Assembly: GCF_031426495.1 (NCBI RefSeq)
Contig: NZ_JANPLK010000043.1
Location: 75,596-139,595, forward strand
Direction: 5' to 3'
DNA: 64,000 nucleotides
Source of the DNA: Gemmatimonas sp.
Lineage (GTDB): Bacteria > Gemmatimonadota > Gemmatimonadetes > Gemmatimonadales > Gemmatimonadaceae
Shown here: one piece after another, positions 51,488 through 59,299 of the stretch
Position numbering within the stretch: position 1 is the stretch's first letter
How the letters are laid out: each line of letters opens with the position of its first letter
Program-made: the position numbers and the translations under genes
Notes under the pieces: generated by a model
The model's input: only the letters and a program-made list of their open reading frames with translations
What the model was told of the DNA's origin: nothing
Databases searched by the model: none

Positions 51488-53008
51488 TCAGGGCGCCTTG
51501 GCCACTCGGCGGGCGGCGAGACCAACGCCGATATCCGACTGATACTGGCGCATGATCACCGCCGAACTGCCACCCGACTCGCTGCGTACCACGCGCACCG
51601 TCGCCACCAGGGACTCTTGCGACGGCTGCTCCTTGGTGCCGCTGCGATACAGCCCGAATTCGTCGCCGGCCTTCACGCCCTGCGTCGTACCGGCGACAAG
51701 CATCAGGAAGCTCTGCAGCGTGGGCTGCAGCTCGTGCGGATCGATCCACCGTACGCTGGTCTTCACATCGGGCTCGGCGAGCTTCTGCACAGACAGCCAC
51801 GGAGCGGACGAGCCGGTCGACGGCAGGAGCCGCTGCCCCTGTTCAACCCGACCGGACTGCCGCTTGAGCACGGCCAGCACCGGTTTGCCGGCCTCGACCC
51901 GCACGATCTCGATGATGCCCGCCGGAATAGCGATCATCGACTGCTTGTCGGCGGCAGCCGGTGTCGTGACCGCCACGAGCCGCTGACCCACGGTGTAGGC
52001 GACACCAGCCGGTGGACGCACCTCGATCTGGTCCGTCATGATTGCCCGCTGCGGGTATCCGCTTTCCGCAGTCGCAGGCGAGCCCACTCGCTTCAAGATC
52101 GAACCGGACTTGGCTAGCTCCGACTGCAGCACGACGAACGGTGCCGCGTCGAACTCGGCCTGCCGGGGCGCGGGGGTGTTGGGACGAAGCACAGCGCGCG
52201 TCCGGCGTTCCGCTTCCGCAGCGTCGGGGAGATCGCGGTGAAAAACCGTCTCCACTTCACTGCTCTTGCGCGACGCTTCCTGCGTCTCGAGATCGACCAG
52301 ACCAATGCGCGTTCCCTTCCGCGACATCATCAGCTCGCTCGAATGCTGCGGCTGAAAATTCACCCGCGATGTATCCGCTTCGACGGACGCCTTCGTAACG
52401 GTGTCGATCGCCGCCACGGCCGCCGACTTGGCGGCGGCAGCGGGGGCCCGACCCTTGGCGGCGCCAGCTCCGGCCGCGGCATTGCGCTTACCGGCGGTCT
52501 GCGCCGACAGCGAGCCCGACGGGCGAGCCGGGGGCGGAGGCGGCAACGTGCCCTCACCCGCCTTGGCTAGGGCAACACTTGGCACCGTGGAATCTGCCGG
52601 TGCCGCCGCCATCGCGGCCGCCTTCGCGCCACGAACGGTGGGCGACGCTGGAACGCTGAGCCGCATGCCAACCTGAAGCGGAGCCGGCCCGGTCGTCGAG
52701 ATCCGATTGCGCTTCGCGAGCGCGGGCCACTGATGGCCATCGCCGTAGAACCGCGCGGCAATTCCCCAGAGGGTTTCGCCGGCCCGCACCACGTGCGTCG
52801 TCGTGGCAGAATCCTTGATCTGATCGAGCGTCGAATCGGAAGCCGACACGATACGACCCTCTGCTTCCTGACCGTGCACGACGGTAGGACGCCAGACGAG
52901 CAAGAGAGCGAGCGTCGACAGCAGTGCCACGAAAATGCGATACACCGGCTGCAACGCCCGGTGGGATTCGATGGCCGTAGACGACTGCGGCTGGTTTGCA
53001 GCGCGCAT
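51488..53008 (-). CDS. LysM-domain peptidoglycan-binding envelope protein
   Basis: A 506-residue protein: N-terminal signal or anchor helix (about 25-46), one LysM domain (about 71-121, THVVRAGETLWGIAARFYGDGHQWPALAKRN and VGMRLSVP), an Ala/Pro/Lys/Gly-rich linker (about 125-210) and a long beta-rich C-terminal region (about 215-500) that I cannot assign to a family. It should bind murein in the periplasm or at the cell surface. GAGG precedes the ATG by 7 nt. It lies between ssb and the epimerase-Tol run but is bounded on both sides by hairpins, so it is probably its own transcript. Confidence 0.8.
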   Translation of the reverse strand: MRAANQPQSSTAIESHRALQPVYRIFVALLSTLALLLVWRPTVVHGQEAEGRIVSASDSTLDQIKDSATTTHVVRAGETLWGIAARFYGDGHQWPALAKRNRISTTGPAPLQVGMRLSVPASPTVRGAKAAAMAAAPADSTVPSVALAKAGEGTLPPPPPARPSGSLSAQTAGKRNAAAGAGAAKGRAPAAAAKSAAVAAIDTVTKASVEADTSRVNFQPQHSSELMMSRKGTRIGLVDLETQEASRKSSEVETVFHRDLPDAAEAERRTRAVLRPNTPAPRQAEFDAAPFVVLQSELAKSGSILKRVGSPATAESGYPQRAIMTDQIEVRPPAGVAYTVGQRLVAVTTPAAADKQSMIAIPAGIIEIVRVEAGKPVLAVLKRQSGRVEQGQRLLPSTGSSAPWLSVQKLAEPDVKTSVRWIDPHELQPTLQSFLMLVAGTTQGVKAGDEFGLYRSGTKEQPSQESLVATVRVVRSESGGSSAVIMRQYQSDIGVGLAARRVAKAP

Positions 53009-53068
53009 TAGCGAGCCTCACAGTGGAAAGACTTCGCGCCCCCGCCCGGGGCGCTGGAGGGCCCTCGA

Positions 53069-53197
53069 CTCGCTTGCATAACTGCATGCGAGGTGCCCAC
53101 ACCGGAGACGCCTGCGACGGACGCGCGTAACGGCGGGGGCATCACGGCAATGGTCGGCATCATCACATTTGCCGCCGTCAGGAGTTCCTGACGGCGG
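53069..53197 (-). terminator. Two hairpins between ssb and the LysM gene
   Basis: The first after ssb (53172-53182 with 53187-53197) is an 11-bp perfect stem with a 4-nt loop. The second (53069-53078 with 53083-53092) has 9 of 10 pairs. Neither has a T-tract. They are the likely end of the ssb transcript. The 211-nt gap contains no gene. Confidence 0.5.
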
Positions 53198-53219
53198 GCA
53201 CCATGAATCCTGCGGCGAT

Positions 53220-53726
53220 TTAGAAGGGCAGATCGTCGTCTTCGTCTTCCAGCGCGCCCGGAAAATCTCCGAACTCTTCCTTGCCCGCTGACGGCGCAGC
53301 CGCCGTTTTCGGACGCGCTGCCGGGGCCGCCGTGCGACGCGGCGCGCTGTCCATCTCGTCGCCGCCGCCACCGCCGGCGCGACCGCCGAGGAGCATCAGT
53401 TCCTTGACCTTGATCTCGGTGGTATACCGGGTCTGTCCGTCCTTGTCCTGCCACTGACGGTACTCGATCTCGCCTTCGACGTAGATCTTCTCGCCCTTCT
53501 TCACGTACTTCTCCACCACGTCGGCCAGACCCGAGCCGCGTGCGCTGTTCCAGACGACGCAGCGATGCCACTCCGTCTTTTCCTGCTTCGCGCCACTCTG
53601 GTCCGTCCAGTTGCGGCTCGTGGCAAGCGAGAACTGCGCGACGCGCGTTCCAGTGCCGACTGTGCGGATTTCGGGATCGGACCCGACGTTGCCAATCAAA
53701 ATGGCCTTGTTCAGGCTGCGACTCAT
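53220..53726 (-). CDS. ssb: Single-stranded DNA-binding protein
   Basis: A 168-residue SSB: N-terminal OB fold (about 1-110, MSRSLNKAILIGNVGSDPEIR, WHRCVVWN, YVKKGEKIYVEGEIEYRQW), a Gly/Ala/Pro-rich linker and the acidic C-terminal tip EDEDDDLPF that recruits partner proteins such as RecO, RarA-type and Pol III components. A strong GAGGAGG lies 6-10 nt before the ATG, unusual for this window and suggestive of high expression. It is not linked to rpsF/rpsR as in many bacteria but follows rimI after 88 nt. Confidence 0.96.
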   Translation of the reverse strand: MSRSLNKAILIGNVGSDPEIRTVGTGTRVAQFSLATSRNWTDQSGAKQEKTEWHRCVVWNSARGSGLADVVEKYVKKGEKIYVEGEIEYRQWQDKDGQTRYTTEIKVKELMLLGGRAGGGGGDEMDSAPRRTAAPAARPKTAAAPSAGKEEFGDFPGALEDEDDDLPF

Positions 53727-53814
53727 GGTGCCTCCTCGAAGTACGATGGTAATGGGTGTCGGATAAGCTAGGAGGGTCCTCTGACCAAACCAAACCCGAA
53801 AGCCGCACGCGGGG

Positions 53815-54279
53815 CTATTCGGACGCCATGGCGTCGCGACGCAGCACAAGGGCGTCCTCGACGGGGTGTCGGTAGTACCCTCGGCGGCGCCCGACGGCCG
53901 CAAATCCACGGGACGAATAGAGCGCGCGAGCGGCTGCGTTTGACTCGCGCACCTCAAGGAACATGGCGGCGACCCCGGCGTCAGTCCCCGCCGCGATCGC
54001 ATCGTCCAGCAGCCGGGCCCCGACCCCCCGTCGGCGCATCCCAGGGGCCGTCGCAATATTGGCGATCTCCGCCTCGTCGGCGGCCTGCAGCATGATGCAA
54101 TATCCAACGACTCCACCCGACGCATCGACGGCGGTCATCATTCGCGAAAAGGGATGCACCAAGAGCTCGTGAAACGACCGTGACGGCCAGGGGTCGCTGA
54201 ACGCGAGCGCTTCGATCGACGCCATCGCCGGCACATCATCGGCCTTGGTGGGCCGGATCGCGAGAAGTGGCGTAGTCAT
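53815..54279 (-). CDS. rimI: Ribosomal protein S18 alanine N-acetyltransferase RimI-like (GNAT)
   Basis: A 154-residue GNAT protein: IRPTKADDVPAMASIEALAFSDPWPSRSF, acetyl-CoA motif IATAPGMRRRGVGARLLDDAI, and the RimI-like LEVRESNAAARALYSSRGF then RRGYYRHPVEDALVL. RimI acetylates S18 and is very often next to tsaB, as here. The ATG at 54279 overlaps the tsaB stop (ATGA). Membership of RimI rather than another GNAT rests on motif pattern plus neighbourhood. Confidence 0.9.
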   Translation of the reverse strand: MTTPLLAIRPTKADDVPAMASIEALAFSDPWPSRSFHELLVHPFSRMMTAVDASGGVVGYCIMLQAADEAEIANIATAPGMRRRGVGARLLDDAIAAGTDAGVAAMFLEVRESNAAARALYSSRGFAAVGRRRGYYRHPVEDALVLRRDAMASE

Positions 54280-55004
54280 GAAACGCCGAGGGAGGGCAAT
54301 GTCGCACCGTGCGACGCTTCCCATTTCACCTGCGCTTCCGCCAGGCGCCCATACTGTGGCTCCCAGCTCTCCAACGGTACGACACGGGTCCACGCGTGCG
54401 GTACCACCCGCAACAGGTGCGCTGACCACGGTGTTACGACCTGAGTCTCGAGCTCCGCCACGGGCGACGAGAGCACGGCTAGGCGAGGACGTCCTGCCAC
54501 GTGCATGTCGAGCTGTTCCAGTGTCATGCGCTGGAGCGCAGACTGCGCCTGCACACGGCGATTTTCGTCAAACCTGACGTCGAGGACGTAACGCTCGCCT
54601 CGCAGAGCATCTCCATGTACCACCGCGGGGCCGGCCGGCAGCGCGTCGCTTGCGTCCGCCGCCGCGAGGAGCAGCGATGACACGGCGAACAGCGACAGCG
54701 ACGCTCCGTGGGCCAGCCCCTTCGCCAGCGACGCCGCGATGCGCAACGACGTGAAGCTTCCCGGGCCTTCTCCGCAGACGACGCCCGTGAGATGCTGCGG
54801 TTGCATGTCGGCCGCTTTCAGAAGCGCCTGAACCGCCGGGAAGAGCTGATCCTCACGCCCGGCACCCATGGCGACGGGGTGCATCGCGACAAGCGCTCCA
54901 TCGGCGATGAGCGCCACCGAGCCGGCAGTCGTCGAGGACTCGAGCACGAGCAACCGTGCAGACGGGAACGCCAATGACTCTTGAGGGAACACGCGTGCGG
55001 ACAT
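54276..55004 (-). CDS. tsaB: tRNA threonylcarbamoyladenosine biosynthesis protein TsaB
   Basis: A 242-residue ASKHA-fold protein: LLVLESSTTAGSVALI, MGAGREDQLFPAVQALL (with the H-x-E-like position altered to R-E), and VVCGEGPGSFTSLRIAASLAKGLA, the TsaB hallmark. With TsaD and TsaE it makes t6A37 on ANN-decoding tRNAs. Residues 1-15 are an extra leader. TAGACT lies 6 nt before the ATG with no Shine-Dalgarno, suggesting a leaderless transcript with rimI. tsaE is 1.7 kb upstream; tsaD is not in the window. Confidence 0.9.
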   Translation of the reverse strand: MSARVFPQESLAFPSARLLVLESSTTAGSVALIADGALVAMHPVAMGAGREDQLFPAVQALLKAADMQPQHLTGVVCGEGPGSFTSLRIAASLAKGLAHGASLSLFAVSSLLLAAADASDALPAGPAVVHGDALRGERYVLDVRFDENRRVQAQSALQRMTLEQLDMHVAGRPRLAVLSSPVAELETQVVTPWSAHLLRVVPHAWTRVVPLESWEPQYGRLAEAQVKWEASHGATLPSLGVS

Positions 55005-55010
55005 ACACAG

Positions 55011-55016
55011 AGTCTA
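55011..55016 (-). promoter_or_regulatory. Possible -10 element of tsaB (leaderless)
   Basis: TAGACT on the minus strand ends 6 nt before the tsaB ATG in a 104-nt gap that otherwise shows only a weak 6-bp hairpin (55059-55077). Confidence 0.35.
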
Positions 55017-55108
55017 GCGCGCCCACCGAACGATCCCCAGCCCTCCGTCGCGTCAAGTCGGCGCCGAGTACGCGCCGTCGCGGCCAGCGTTCCCCCCGGG
55101 ACTGATCG

Positions 55109-56590
55109 CTACGCCACGCTGGCAATCCGGGTAAACTTGGCGGGCTCCTGACGGAGTTGGGGGAACGGGTCCTCACGTCCCTCAGCAAGCACCGCGAAGG
55201 TGCCGCGTTCGGCCAGCGCCGCCGCTGCGTCGAACACCTGGCTATCGAAGGCGGTACCCCGATCTCGACGCATGATGTCGAGTACGACCGGCACCTCCAA
55301 CCCGGCGCGATACGGGCGATCGGCCGTGAGCGCCTCATACACGTCGGCCACCGCCAGTACACGCGACAGCAGTCCGAGCTGCGAGGCATCCAGCTTCCAG
55401 GGGTACCCCTTGCCGTCGAGTCGCTCGTGATGCTGCGCGGCCTCTTGGGCGAATCCGTTGAACGCGCTGACGCGCTCGAGGATCTCCCATGTCCATCGCG
55501 GATGCTTCCGGATCTCCCCGAACTCTTCGTCGGTGAGCTTGGCCGGCTTGTCGAGAATTCGATTCGAGACGCCTAGTTTGCCGATATCGTGCAACAGGCC
55601 GGCACGGAGGGTATCACGGCACATGTCGGCGTCGGCCCCCATCGACATGGCGATTCCCACCGCATAGCGCGCGACGTTCGTTGAATGCCGAGCGGTGTAC
55701 GGCGTCTTGGCGTCGATCACCGCGGCAAAGGCATACGCGATGCTGTCGAGCCGTTCGTCGGTGGCGTGCAGTGGAATACCACCCGGCTCGAGCGTCAGTA
55801 CCGCCTGTTCGAGGTTCGCGCTATCGGCGAGCACAGCCCACCAGGTACGATCGCGCTTCCACGGAGCGACGAGATCGACGAGTCGCGGATCGAACCAACG
55901 GCCTCGCCGCTGACGAGTCATGTCGATCGCGGCATCGATACCGTTCTCACTCCAATACGCCTCGAGCGTCTGCGCAATCAACAAGATGCGCGACAGCAAC
56001 GGGATCTCGTCACCCGCCAGTCCGACCGGATGACCAAGGCCACACCAGTGCTCGTCGACATGGGCGATCGCCTCGCTCGTGGCCCCCGGGAATCCGAGTA
56101 CGAGCGCGATCTGCGCGCCGCGTTCGCATCGCGTTTGGATGATTTCACGCGTCATCGACGGCGTGCGCGCGATACGCAAGAAGTGCGACACGCGGGCGAG
56201 CGGATTCCGACCGACGCCGCAGTTCTTCGCGGTACGCATCGCGAGCCTCCAGCGATCGTGCCAATCGACCAGACGCATGTCGCGCTTCACGTCCTGATCG
56301 TCGCTGCCGAACAGCGCCGACATGCGTGCGGCGTTGCTGGAACACCCGGAATCCTTCAAGAGCGCCGCGTAGTACAGCGCTCCCATCGTCTCGTCATCAA
56401 GATGCAACTCCCGACCGAGCCGCATCGCGATCAGCGCCGTCCGGAGCGTGTGACCTGGTCGCTGTCCCTCGGTGAGATCGAGCGCATATGTCAACGCCGA
56501 GATCACTTCGGCCAGACGAATGTACGAGACGCGTAGGCCGGCGACGGGCATGGCGATGATGCGAGGGATGCGGGAGACACCGACCGACAT
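55109..56590 (-). CDS. HD-GYP domain protein with a degenerate first HD domain
   Basis: A 493-residue protein. The second half (about 280-455) is a full HD-GYP domain: RHSTNVARYA, HDIGK (334-338), HPRWTWEIL and HHERLDGKGYP (387-397), so cyclic-di-GMP phosphodiesterase activity is likely. The first half (about 30-215) has the same helical layout, but HD is replaced by KD (LLKD, 77-80) and the later motif reads DEHWCGLGHP, so it is probably a catalytically dead, possibly sensory copy. No membrane or signal segment. The ATG at 56590 has GGAG 6-10 nt upstream; an ATG five codons earlier lacks one. It lies between tsaE and tsaB but has no evident functional link. Confidence 0.87.
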   Translation of the reverse strand: MSVGVSRIPRIIAMPVAGLRVSYIRLAEVISALTYALDLTEGQRPGHTLRTALIAMRLGRELHLDDETMGALYYAALLKDSGCSSNAARMSALFGSDDQDVKRDMRLVDWHDRWRLAMRTAKNCGVGRNPLARVSHFLRIARTPSMTREIIQTRCERGAQIALVLGFPGATSEAIAHVDEHWCGLGHPVGLAGDEIPLLSRILLIAQTLEAYWSENGIDAAIDMTRQRRGRWFDPRLVDLVAPWKRDRTWWAVLADSANLEQAVLTLEPGGIPLHATDERLDSIAYAFAAVIDAKTPYTARHSTNVARYAVGIAMSMGADADMCRDTLRAGLLHDIGKLGVSNRILDKPAKLTDEEFGEIRKHPRWTWEILERVSAFNGFAQEAAQHHERLDGKGYPWKLDASQLGLLSRVLAVADVYEALTADRPYRAGLEVPVVLDIMRRDRGTAFDSQVFDAAAALAERGTFAVLAEGREDPFPQLRQEPAKFTRIASVA

Positions 56591-56669
56591 GCGGTGCTCC
56601 ACCATTCCATGACGACGACGTCCGCCGGACGGTCACCGGCGCGACCCCGATCCCGACATACCGGCAGAT

Positions 56670-57143
56670 TCAGCGCATCGTCGGCGCGTGAATGCGGAGT
56701 AACCGTCGATTCGCGTTTTCCGGATCATGACCGAGCACCACGTGAATCCTGTCACGCGGCAACGTATTCACGGCGCGATCAGGCCACTCCACCAGCAGGA
56801 CCGGCGCGCTCTCGACCACCTCATCCCACCCCAGCATCTCCAGTTCCGCGTCCGACCGCAAGCGATACAGATCGGCGTGGATCACCGGGCCTCGAGGCGC
56901 GTCATACTGCTGGATGATCGAGAATGTCGGACTCGTCACCGCCTCGATGGCGGAGACGCCGATCCCGACGCAAATCGCCCGCACCAGTGTGGTCTTTCCC
57001 GCTCCGAGGTCACCCTCGAGCGTGATTACGACCGGACGCGGAAGTACCGCCCCGAGTGCCCGCCCCCACGCCTCCAGCGAATCCCGATCCGGGGCCCGCG
57101 GAGCGCCTCGCCCCAGCAAGTACCCGAGCGAGTCAGCGGCCAC
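56670..57143 (-). CDS. tsaE: tRNA threonylcarbamoyladenosine biosynthesis ATPase TsaE
   Basis: A 157-residue P-loop protein: Walker A EGDLGAGKTTLVRA (about 43-56), the TsaE signature VTSPTFSIIQQY, HADLYRLRS and LLVEWPDR. It powers the TsaB-TsaD-TsaE complex in t6A synthesis. The GTG at 57143 is chosen because a GGAGG lies 5-9 nt upstream inside uvrB; the gene then overlaps the uvrB 3' end by 11 nt. A TTG at 57119 is the only sensible alternative. Co-transcribed with uvrB. Confidence 0.92.
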   Translation of the reverse strand: MAADSLGYLLGRGAPRAPDRDSLEAWGRALGAVLPRPVVITLEGDLGAGKTTLVRAICVGIGVSAIEAVTSPTFSIIQQYDAPRGPVIHADLYRLRSDAELEMLGWDEVVESAPVLLVEWPDRAVNTLPRDRIHVVLGHDPENANRRLLRIHAPTMR

Positions 57144-59232
57144 GCTTGCCTCCGGCGCGCCGCATCGGTGCGCTACCGGGGGGGCGCTTGGGAGCGGCCG
57201 TGTTGCCGCGCGCCTGTTCCGGCTTCTCTCCGAGCGCGGTGCGGACTTCGAAGAGCTGGTCGCGCAGTCGAGCTGCTGCCTCGAAATCGAGGGCGATCGC
57301 CGCTTCGCGCATGGCGACTTCCAGCTCCCCCACGAGCGTCTGCAAATCCTCACGCGACCGCGGTGCGCTCTCGGCACCCAATCGCTTGGTGGTCGGAGTG
57401 GCCTCCTCGTGCGGCGCGCGCGCATCGGCGACCCGCGTAATCAACCGGACATCATCGATGCTCTTCAGGACGCCGTGCGGGGTGATCCCGTTCTTCTCGT
57501 TGTGCTCACGCTGAATCGTCCGACGGCGATCGGTTTCGTCGATGGCACGCTGCATCGACCCGGTGATGCGGTCGGCATACAGGATCGCCATACCGTTCAA
57601 ATGGCGTGCCGCGCGTCCGATCGTCTGGATCAACGACCGATCGCTGCGCAGGAAGCCTTCCTGGTCGGCGTCAAGAATCGCCACCAGCGATACCTCGGGC
57701 ATGTCGAGCCCTTCGCGGAGCAGGTTGATGCCAATCAACACATCGAATTCACCGAGGCGCAACCCACGCACGATTTCCATGCGCTCGATGGCGTCGATAT
57801 CGGAGTGCATGTATCGCACCCGAACACCCACCTGCTGCAGATAATCGGTAAGATCTTCCGACATCCGCTTCGTGAGCGTGGTGACCAGCACCCGCTCGCC
57901 CTTGCGCTCGCGAATGCGAATCTCGTGAAGCAGATCGTCCACCTGCCCCTTCACCGGACGAATTTCCAGGACTGGGTCCAGGAGGCCCGTGGGGCGGATG
58001 ACTTGCTCGACGACCACGCCTTCCGAGAGTTGCAGCTCTAATTCCCCAGGCGTCGCCGAGACATTCACGAGCCGCGGTACCAGCTGGATGAACTCGTCGA
58101 AGACCAGCGGTCGATTGTCGAGCGCACTGGGTAGCCGAAATCCGTAGTCAACCAACGTGAGCTTGCGCGCGCGATCGCCGTTGTACATCCCGCGAATCTG
58201 TGGCAGCGACACGTGCGACTCGTCGACCACAACGAGGTAGTCGTCGGGGAAGTAATCGAGCAGGCAGGCTGGTCGTTCGCCGGCCGCGCGCCCGCTGATG
58301 TGCCTCGAGTAGTTCTCGATGCCGGCGCAGGTACCGATTTCCGCCAGCATTTCGAGATCGAAGTTCGTGCGCTGATCGAGCCGCTGCGCTTCCAGCAACT
58401 TGCCCTGCGTGCGTAGCTCGGCCAAGCGCTCGGCGAGCTCCTCGCGAATGGCGATACTCGCCCGCTCGATCGTGGGTCGGTTCGTGATGAAGTGTTTGGC
58501 CGGGTAGATCGCCATCCGCTCGAGCGTCGAAATCGTTTCGCCGGTGAGCGGGTCGATCTTGGAGATGCGCTCGATCTCATCACCCCACAGCTCGAGGCGC
58601 ACTGCCTGCTCCTCGTACGCCGGATAGATCTCCACCGTGTCGCCACGCACGCGAAACGTCCCGCGATCGAACGCGACATCGTTTCGCAGATACTGAATGC
58701 CGACCAGTGCCCGCAGAATGTCGTCGCGCGCGATCTGCTGTCCACGGGACAGCGCCACCATGCGCTCGCGATACGACACCGGATCGCCGAGGCCGTAGAT
58801 GGCCGACACCGTCGACACGATGACGACGTCATCGCGTTCCATCAACGAGGATGTGGCCCGCAGGCGGAGTCGATCGATATCCTCGTTGATGCTCGCATCC
58901 TTCTCGATGAACGTATCGCTCGAGGGGACGTACGCCTCCGGCTGATAGTAGTCGTAGTACGAGATGAAGTACTCGACTGCGTTCGTGGGGAAGAACGACT
59001 TGAGCTCTCCGTACAGCTGCGCCGCCAGCGTCTTGTTATGCGACAGGACGAGCGTCGGCCTCCCCCATTGCGCGATGACGTTTGCCATCGTCATCGTCTT
59101 GCCAGACCCGGTGACGCCGAGCAGCGTCTGGAAGCGGTCGCCGCGCGTTAGCCCCTCGGATAGTTCGATGATCGCACGCGGCTGATCACCGGCAGGGGCG
59201 AAGGGGCTCTGGAGTCGAAACGGGGCTGACAT
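57133..59232 (-). CDS. uvrB: Excinuclease ABC subunit B
   Basis: A 699-residue UvrB: Walker A GVTGSGKT (39-46), the beta-hairpin YYDYYQPEAYVPSSDTFIEKD that probes DNA damage, helicase motifs (VVVDESHVSLPQI, RVLVTTLTKRMSEDL, EVSLVAILDADQEGFLRS, QTIGRAARHLNG), and a C-terminal UVR motif (about 635-670, LVGELEVAMREAAIALDFEAAARLRDQL) for UvrC. It scans and verifies lesions in nucleotide excision repair. No Shine-Dalgarno; TATATT ends 6 nt before the ATG. A recA-like 17-bp element lies just upstream, consistent with SOS control. Overlaps tsaE. Confidence 0.97.
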   Translation of the reverse strand: MSAPFRLQSPFAPAGDQPRAIIELSEGLTRGDRFQTLLGVTGSGKTMTMANVIAQWGRPTLVLSHNKTLAAQLYGELKSFFPTNAVEYFISYYDYYQPEAYVPSSDTFIEKDASINEDIDRLRLRATSSLMERDDVVIVSTVSAIYGLGDPVSYRERMVALSRGQQIARDDILRALVGIQYLRNDVAFDRGTFRVRGDTVEIYPAYEEQAVRLELWGDEIERISKIDPLTGETISTLERMAIYPAKHFITNRPTIERASIAIREELAERLAELRTQGKLLEAQRLDQRTNFDLEMLAEIGTCAGIENYSRHISGRAAGERPACLLDYFPDDYLVVVDESHVSLPQIRGMYNGDRARKLTLVDYGFRLPSALDNRPLVFDEFIQLVPRLVNVSATPGELELQLSEGVVVEQVIRPTGLLDPVLEIRPVKGQVDDLLHEIRIRERKGERVLVTTLTKRMSEDLTDYLQQVGVRVRYMHSDIDAIERMEIVRGLRLGEFDVLIGINLLREGLDMPEVSLVAILDADQEGFLRSDRSLIQTIGRAARHLNGMAILYADRITGSMQRAIDETDRRRTIQREHNEKNGITPHGVLKSIDDVRLITRVADARAPHEEATPTTKRLGAESAPRSREDLQTLVGELEVAMREAAIALDFEAAARLRDQLFEVRTALGEKPEQARGNTAAPKRPPGSAPMRRAGGKRGR

Positions 59233-59238
59233 AGTCGC

Positions 59239-59266
59239 AATATAGCGGGATCGGCTTTTCTTCGGG
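59239..59266 (-). promoter_or_regulatory. uvrB -10 element and putative SOS-type element
   Basis: TATATT (59239-59244, minus strand) lies 6 nt before the uvrB ATG. Just upstream, ATCG-N7-TTCGGG (59250-59266, plus-strand reading) matches 13 of 17 bases of the element over the recA -10 region (TTCG-N7-TTCGGG, minus-strand reading at 15055-15071). No good -35 is visible. Functional role is inference. Confidence 0.35.
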
Positions 59267-59299
59267 TAGCGGCGCGCGCCCTGCGGCCGAGCCCGCCGC

